Of a stretch of 9,301 bases of DNA, positions 1 through 8,200 are shown in pieces (within the stretch, counting starts at the first letter, position 1; every line of letters begins with the position of its first letter). The notes under the pieces are model-generated. The model worked only from the letters and a program-made list of their open reading frames with translations. It was not told the origin of the DNA and made no database searches. The DNA is from Propionibacteriaceae bacterium. Its GTDB lineage: Bacteria; Actinomycetota; Actinomycetes; Propionibacteriales; Propionibacteriaceae. The stretch lies in the NCBI GenBank assembly GCA_027353565.1, contig DAIEHO010000327.1, positions 1 to 9,301 of the forward strand, written 5' to 3'. Made by a program: the position numbers and the translations under genes.

Positions 1-2208
1 GGCGACTACGGCCTGCTCGACTGGGTCGCCACATATACGACCGTCCCGACCGAGAGCGCCAACCACATCGGGTCGACCGACCCGAGCCCGTACAGCCTCG
101 ACCACGTCTGGTCGAGCTTCGAGGCCTACGGCGGGGTCGACACGATCACGACCGGGCGCGGCAACGACTTCGTCTTCGGCGGCGTGGGCGCCGACGCCAT
201 CAACGCCGGCGCGGGCGACAACATCGTGTTCGGCGACCACGGGCGCATCAGCGGCGTCGCAAGCGAGGCGCGCAACCGGCCGATCTCGGGCGGGACCACG
301 CCGACCGAGTACCCAGTCAAGGTCCTCGCGCTCGTCGAGGCCTACGTGCCGTTCTGCGAGGGCTCGACGACGACGCGCTGTGAGTACGGCGGCGTCGACA
401 CGATCATGACCGGCACGGGCGCTGACATCGTGTTCGGCGGCGGGAACACGCCGCTCACGCTGACCGGCGACGTCACGGCGACCGCGACGACGCTGACCCT
501 CGCGACCGGCTCGTGGGCCGCGAGCGGCTTCGCGTTCGGCCAGATCATCACGCTCAACGGGGCGGTCGTCGGTGTCATCCAGTCGCTGTCCGGCGCGGAG
601 ATGACGGTCACCGGCTCGCTCACCCCAGGCGCGTACACGGGCGCCATCGTCACCGTCTTCGGCGACACGATCGTCGCCAACGACGGCGAGACCGCCCAGC
701 TGGCCGACGCCAACGACGTCGTGTTCGGCGACTACGGCTTCCTCGACTACACGGCGGCGTTCGCCTTCACAGGGACGACCTGCCCGACGTGCGGCACGAG
801 CCCGGCCGGGCTCGACGAGGTCTGGTCGAGCTTCGAGAGCTCCGGTGGTGCCGATGCGATCACGACCGGGCGCGGCAGCGACCTCCTGTTCGGCGGCGCC
901 GGAAGCGACCTGCTCAACGCCGGTGGCGGCGACAACGTCGTGTTCGGCGACCACGGCCGGGTCACCGGCATCGAGTCAACGGTCGCCAACCGCTCGATCA
1001 ACGGCGACTTGACGACCGACGACGCCTACCCGGTCGGGACGCTCGCCCTCGTCGAGGGCTACAAGCCGGCGGGCGGCGAGTACGGCGGCGGCGACCAGAT
1101 CTGGACCGGCACCGGCCACGACATCGTGTTCGGCGGGGCGGGCGGGGACACGATCGTCGCGAACTACGGCGAGGGGACGACCGCGGACCACAACAACGTC
1201 GTGTTCGGCGACTACGGCCTGCTCGACTACGTGGCCCAGTTCACGCTCGTCCCGACGAGCGCCGACCACGTCGGTTCGACCGACCCGAGCCCGTACAGCC
1301 TCGACCACGTCTGGTCGACGTACGAGGGCTACGGCGGCAACGACCAGATCACCACCGGCCGCGGCAACGACTTCATCTTCGGCGGGCTCGGGACCGACAC
1401 GATCGTCGCCGGACCGGGCGAGAACATCGTCTTCGGCGACCACGGCCGGGTCAGCGGCGTCGAGTTGAGCGACACGACCATCTACAACCGGCCACTGTCG
1501 GAGGCACTCGGCACGACCGAGTACCCGGTCAAGGTCCTGGCTCTCGTCGAGGCGTACGTCCCGCTGTGCGAGGGCTCGACCACCGAGCGCTGCGAGTACG
1601 GCGCGGGCGACGACATCACGACGGGCACCGGCCACGACGTGGTGTTCGGTGGGGCCGGTGACGACACGACACCCGACACGATTGTTGCCAACGATGGTGA
1701 GACCGCATCGCTGGCCGACGGCAATGACGTGGTCTTCGGCGATTACGGCTTCCTCGACTACACCGCCTCCTGGAACGACAGTCCGGTTAGCCTCGACAAG
1801 GTCTGGTCGAGCTTCGAGTCCTTCGGCGGCCACGACCACGTCACCACCGGCCGCGGCAACGACTTCATCTTCGGCGGCGCCGGGATCGACATCATCGGCG
1901 CAAGCGACGGCCAGAACATCGTCTTCGGCGACCACGGGCGGATCACCGGCATCGAGTCGGCGACGGACAACCTGCCGATCCTCCCGATCCTCGACGGGAC
2001 GCTCACCCACGACGACTATCCGATCAAGGTCCTCCGGCTCGTCGAGGGCTACGTACCGACGGGCGGCGAGTACGGCGGCAACGACACGATCACGACGGGC
2101 CTCGGGCGCGACATGATCTTCGGCGGCGCCGGCAACGACACGATCGTCGCCAATGATGGCGAGACCCTGGCCAATCCGGCCGCCCTCGACCACAACAACA
2201 TCGTGTTC
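1..2208 (+). repeat. Nested tandem repeat: four GDYG/GDHG units forming two higher-order copies
   Basis: Units begin at a GDYG motif at 1, 727, 1207 and 1738, with the next at 2209. Each unit has two halves. Half A runs from GDYG-[FL]-LDY through a variable loop to LD-x-VWS-x-[FY]E and then four nine-residue turns, for example GGNDQITTG, RGNDFIFGG, LGTDTIVAG and PGENIVFGD at 1333-1440. Half B starts at GDHGR, passes through a loop with YPVKVLALVE and EYGG, and re-enters about three turns plus NxVVFGDYG. Units 1 and 3 share a loop (GSTDPSPYSLDHVWS) and a CEGST-x-x-RCEYG loop. Units 2 and 4 share GFLDYTA and a GGEYGG loop without cysteines. The basic unit (about 160 residues) has therefore been duplicated as a pair (about 334 residues). 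Confidence 0.88.
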
Positions 2209-5200
2209 GGCGACTACGGCTTCGTCGACTACCTGATCGCCGACCTCCCCGAGAGCGGTGACCCGGCCGACACCACCCGCGACATCGACCGGGTCTGGTC
2301 GTTCGACAACTCATACGCGCTCGGCGGTGACGACACGATCACCACCGGCGCGGGCAACGACATCGTCATCGGCGGCACCGGCAGCGACACGATCACCACC
2401 GGCGAAGGCAGCAACATCGTCCTCGCCGACAACGGCAGGCTCACCTCGGCGCCGATCGCGAACGCGGCGACGAAGTTCTCGGTGCACGAGTTCGCGATCT
2501 GCACGGTGGAGACCATCGGGTTCGACGACGCCGACAGCGGCGACGACACGATCTACGGCGGCACCGGTGCCGATCTGATCTTCGGCGGCGGCGGCGACGA
2601 CGTCATCTATGCCGACGGGCTCAACGCGACGGTTGGCGGCAACGACCTGATCTTCGGCGACCAGGGCAAGATCACGTGCGCCAACGGCCACACGTACGAT
2701 CCCGACGACCCGATGAACGGCGTTTGCACGGGCCTCGATTTCGGTGGCCCCTTCGACTTCATCGCCCCGAACACGACCGAAACCACGGGCTCGGGCGACG
2801 ATCTCGTGTACGCGGGGCCCGGCAACGACATCGTCTTGGGCGAGCAGGGCAACGACATCATTTACGGCGAGGACGGCGACGACATCCTGATCGGCGGCTC
2901 GAACGTCCCCGACGCGCTGGACGGCGACGACGTCATCGACGGCGGTGCGGGCAACGACGCCATCGCCGGCGACAACGCGACGTGCTGCCGCCTGCCCGCC
3001 GACAAGCTCACCGATCCGCGGATGCGGGCGCTCGAGGGCACGGCGATCTACGGCACCAGCGGCACGGACGACGGCCTGGCCCTCGTGACCGTCACCTCGC
3101 AGCACGACCCCAATGGCGGCGCGCAGTACGCCGTCACGCTCCTCGACCACAGCGCTACCACACCAGCCACCCTGTTCGGCGACGACTACATCGCTGGCGG
3201 TCCAGGCAACGACGAGATCTGGGGCGAGCTGGGCAACGACGTCATCCAGGGCGACGGCTATGTCGACGGCCTGGTCCTCGCGGACTACACGCACAACCTC
3301 ACGGCAAGCGACGCGCGGCCGGCGTTGCTGCCCGACGGGCCTGACGGAAGCCGGATCGGCGCCTGGCGTGACAGCTCGACCGACACGGCCACCTCGCTCC
3401 ACGTCAATCCGTCCGTCGAGGCGACGACAGACGGCGACGACTACATCGAGGGCAACGGCGGCGACGACGTCATCTTTGGCGGCCTGGGCCAGGACGACAT
3501 CGTCGGCGACAGCTCCGACCTGTACGGCCTGACGACCCCGGATCTCCGACCCGCCGGGAGCGACAAGATCTTCGGCGGCGCCGGTACCGCGATCACGCGG
3601 AACGACATCGGCGCGGCGGAGATCGACTCGACGGGCCACGCCCTCGACGCCGATGTGATCGCCGGCGACAACGCCGACATCTTCCGGCTGGTCGGCATCT
3701 ATGGGACCGACTCGGGCACCTACCTGACGTTCAACTACGACACCTACTCGGCGACTCTGAAAATCATCCCGCGCGCCGTCCAGTTCCTCGACTACACGCT
3801 GGGCGGTCTTGCCCACGACGCAGCGGCAGGTAGTGACCGTGGCGCCGCCGACGAGATCCACGGCGAGGCCGGCGACGACACGATCTACGGGATGGTCGGC
3901 AATGACGTCCTGTTCGGCGAGGGCCAGGACGACGACATCATCGGCGGCTACGGCGACGACTGGATCTCGGGCGGCACGGGCGACGACGGGGTCATCGGCG
4001 ACGACGGCCGGATCATGACGAGCCGCAACTCGACGGAAGGCGAGCCGCTCTACGGCGTGGCAGGGCTCCGGCAGAGCGATCCCGACCAGAAGACCATCAA
4101 CGGCGACGTCCTGAATGAGGCCATCTACACGCCCGGCAAGATCCAGACCGCGACGATCAACGTCGCGGGAGTGCTCAAGAAGTTCGTCAACCTGACGCCG
4201 TTCAACGTCGATCCGACCGAGATGGATCCGCTCTTCCGGCCCGACGGCGGCTACGACGACATCATCTTCGGCGGGCTCGGCAACGACATGCTGCACGGCG
4301 GCTCGGGCGACGACGCGATGTCCGGCGCCGAGGCGCTGGTCGTTTCCTACTCCCAGCTCTACGACGCGGACGGGAATCTGGACGGCATCGTCCGGACCGA
4401 CTACGGCCACCCGGTCAACCCGGGCGACGTCCTGCGCTGGAACTCCGACGACCTCGGCGGCTGGCACAGCGATCGCACGCGGCGCTCGGGCGAGTTCGCG
4501 CTCTACGACGAGTACGACCCGCTCCGCCAGATCCGCCTGAACCCGGACGGCACGGCGAACAAGGACGGCACCGGCCTGCTGTGGTTCCTGGACTTCGTCC
4601 CGACCGAGGGCGTCTACGTGGCGGCCGGAACGACCGACCGCGGCGTCCCGTACCCGGCGGCCAACAGCGACGGCGAGGACGCCATCTTCGGCGACCTCGG
4701 CAACGACTGGCTCGTCGGCGGGACCGGCCGCGACGACCTGTACGGCGGCTACGGCAACGACCTGCTGAACGCCGACGACGACCAGTCGACCCACGGCGAG
4801 CTGAACGACCAGCCCGACACGCAGCCGTCCTACGAGGACCGCGCGTATGGCGGCGCCGGCCGCGACGTCCTGATCGGCAACACCGGCGGCGACCGGCTGA
4901 TCGACTGGGTCGGCGAGTTCAACAGCTACCTCGTCCCGTTCGCCCCGTACGGCCTGGGCACCGTGAGCCGGACGCTCCAGCCGCAGATGGCCGAGTTCCT
5001 GTACGCCCTGTCCGCGAGCGACGGCGCCGACCCGACGCGGGCCGGGGACGAGGGCTGGACCGACCCGGCCCGCAACGGCGAGCCGTGGGGCGAGCTCGGC
5101 GTCGTCCGCCAGAAGGACCCCGACTGGAAGGCGCAGACCGGCGGCCCGACCGACCCGCAGGCCGGCAACATCCCCGGCGGCAAGCGCGACGTCCTGCGCA

Positions 5201-8200
5201 GCGCGAACTTCAACGACGGGAGCCTCCAGGGCTTCGCGGTCGACTCGGGGAGCTGGGAGGTCAGCTCGGCGTCGCTCAAGGTCAGCGCCTCGTCGCTCCA
5301 CGGCGACGCGGCCGCCGTCTTCGACCTGCCCGAGTACCTGCCGGCGTACTTCGAGGTCCAGGCGGCGATCAGCGTGGTCAAGCCGACGGCCGGCTGGAAC
5401 GCCAACGGCTTCATCATCTTCGACTACGCAGGCCCCTACGACTTCAAGTTCGCCGGCATCGACTCGTCGATCAACAAGCTCGTCATGGGTCACCGCGACG
5501 CGAGCGGCTGGGTGTACGACCGCCAGACGCCGTTCCTGGCCAAGTGGGGCACCTTCTACAACATGCTGCTGTCGGTCAACGGGGCCACAGCCACGCTCAT
5601 CGTCGACAACCAGGCGGTCTTCTCCTACACGTACGTGCCGCGCCTCGTGGATGGCTTCAGCTACGGCCTGAACTACGGCTTCGTCGGCTTCGGATCGAAC
5701 AACTCGCGCGGCACCTTCGACAACCTCAGCGTGAAGACGCTCCCGCCGCAGATCACGTACGACCACAGCGTCGAGTTCGACACGGCCTCGCCCGACGTCT
5801 TCACCGGACCGTCGAGCGGGAGCTGGTCGGTCAGCGATGGCCGGATGCGCGGGAGCGCAGGCTCGAGCGGCGCAGGCTTCGCGCTCGCCGACGTCGGCCT
5901 CGAGACCGGGCTGACCACCAGCTCGTACCTGCGGTTCGACGTCACGGTGAACACGGCGGGCGTCGCGGGCCTCACATTCGACGTCTACGCTGCCGACGAC
6001 CTCAAGTTCGCGGCCCTCGATGTGCCCGGCCAACGGATCGTCGTCGGCCACGTCGATCCTCGGCGCGGCCTCGTCGTGCAGACGGCCTTCCCGGTCGCCC
6101 TGACGGCCGGGCTCGACTACGCGCTCTCGCTCACGCTCAAGGGCGACACGGTCACGGTCTCGCTGGACGACGTGATCGTCGGCACCTTCACGTTCAACGC
6201 CGCGATCGTCGACGGCGCGTTCGGCCTGTTCACCATGGATGGCGGTGCGTTTGACAGCATCCGCATCCGGACCGACGACGAGTCGTTCCCGCCGCCGGCG
6301 ATCCCGACGGTCACGATCGACGACCTGCGGGTCACCGAGGGCAACGGCGGGACGACCACCGCGGAGATCACCGTCAACCTCTCGCCGGTGGGGACCGGCG
6401 TGGTCACGGTCCCGTGGACGACCGTGGACGGGACGGCCACGGCCGGCGCCGACTACATCGCCGCGAGCGGGGTCCTGACCTTCCAGCCGGGCGAGACCCA
6501 GAAGGTCATCAGCATCTCGATCATCGGTGACACCGTGATGGAGCCGGACGAGCGGTTCACGATCCGGCTCGGGACGCCGGTGGGCGCGGAGGTCGGCCGG
6601 GCGATGGCGACGGTCACGATCCGCAATGACGATGTGGCTGTGGCGGCGTCGGTGGGCATCGCCGACGCGAGCGTGACCGAGGGCAACAGCGGCACGAAGA
6701 CCGTGACCCTCACGCTGACGCTGTCCGCGCCCGCCTCGACGTCAACGAGCGTCGCCTGGGCGACGGCCGACGGGACGGCGAGGTCCGGCACGGACTATGT
6801 CGCGGCGAACGGCCTCGTGGCGTTCGCGGCGGGCTCGACCTCGGCGACGATCACGATCACCATCCTCGGCGACACGGTGTACGAGGGCGACGAGACGTTC
6901 AGCGTCGTACTCTCGAACGCGGTCGGCCTCACCATCGACAAGGGCACCGCGACGGTCACGATCGTGAACGACGACGCCCCGCCGGCCCTGCCGGTCGTGT
7001 CGCTCGGCGCGACCGACCCGAACGCCGCCGAGGCGGGCGCGGATCCCGGCGTGTTCACGGTCACCCGCTCCGCGAACCTCAGCGGCTCGCTGGTCGTCAG
7101 GCTGACCTGGGGCGGAACGGCGAGCTACGGGACCGACTACACCGCCACCGCCTCGGGCGGGACGCTTTCGGCCGACCGCTCGACCATCACCCTGGCCGAC
7201 GGTGTCGCGACGGCCATCATCACGATCACGCCGGTCGACGACACGTTGGCCGAGGGGACGGAGACCGCGACGCTGGCTCTGTCGACCGACGCGGCCTACA
7301 CGACGACGGCCCCGACGTCCGGCACCGTTTCCATCGTCGACAACGACACACCGCCGCCGAGCACGCCGACCATCTCCATCGACGACGCCACGGTGACCGA
7401 GGGCGACAAGACGACGACGATCAAGCTCACCGTCACGCTGTCGGCGAAGTCGAGCACCGCGATCACCGTCGCCTGGACGGCCGTCTCCGGGACCGCGATG
7501 GCGGGCACCGACTTCAAGGCCGCGTCCGGCACGATCAAGTTCGCGGCGGGCGCGACGACGGCGACGATCTCGATCTCGATCCTGGGCGACCGCATCATCG
7601 AACCGACCGAGACGTTCACGGTCGTCCTCTCGAACCCCACCGGCGGCGCGACGCTGGCGAAGGCCATCGCGACGGTCACGATCCTCGACAACGACGGCAA
7701 GCTCACCGCCGCGGCCGCCGGCTCCGGGTCGACGACCACGCTCAGCGTCTCGGCCGCGGAACCCGTGCTCGCGGCCGCGCTCGACGACCTTCGCGCCGCC
7801 GGGCTGGACGTCGACGCCCTGGGGCCGATCGAGCTCCGGATCGAGCCCCTGGCGGGTCTGGACCTCGGCGAGGTCGATGGCGGGGCGATCGTCCTCGACA
7901 CGGATGCCGCGGGCTGGGGCTGGTCCACCGGACTGGCTGCGGTCGAGCCTGGCCGGATGGACCTCTACTCGGTCCTCCTCCATGAGGTCGGCCACCTGCT
8001 GGGCTTCCAGCACGGCGCGACGGGCTCCATGCGCGAGGTCATGGAGCCGAGCCTCATTCCGGGGATCCGCGTCGTTCTCCCGCCGCTGTCGTCGAACCTC
8101 GCGATTCGGCCGGCGGCAGGGCACCTGGTCACCCCGCCGGTGGCCGTCAGGCGTGCAGCCTGGGCGACCGCTCCCGCCGCCCGCGTGCTGCCGTCCCCAA

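Noticed and set aside
1..2208. CRISPR array or DNA-level satellite
   Set aside because: The repeats are in frame, hundreds of bases long, vary at synonymous sites and encode RTX-like turns. They are protein repeats.
2311..6051. Very long minus-strand open frame (over 1200 codons) opposite the giant gene
   Set aside because: It is a by-product of near-total G/C at third positions. Its translation is Val-, Arg-, Ala- and Asp-rich without domains, while the plus strand shows recognisable repeats throughout.
4581..6254. Plus-strand overlapping open frame in another phase (also 513-1661)
   Set aside because: The translation is dominated by Arg, Gly and Pro with no fold signature. It is a frame shadow of the RTX and beta-sandwich coding sequence.
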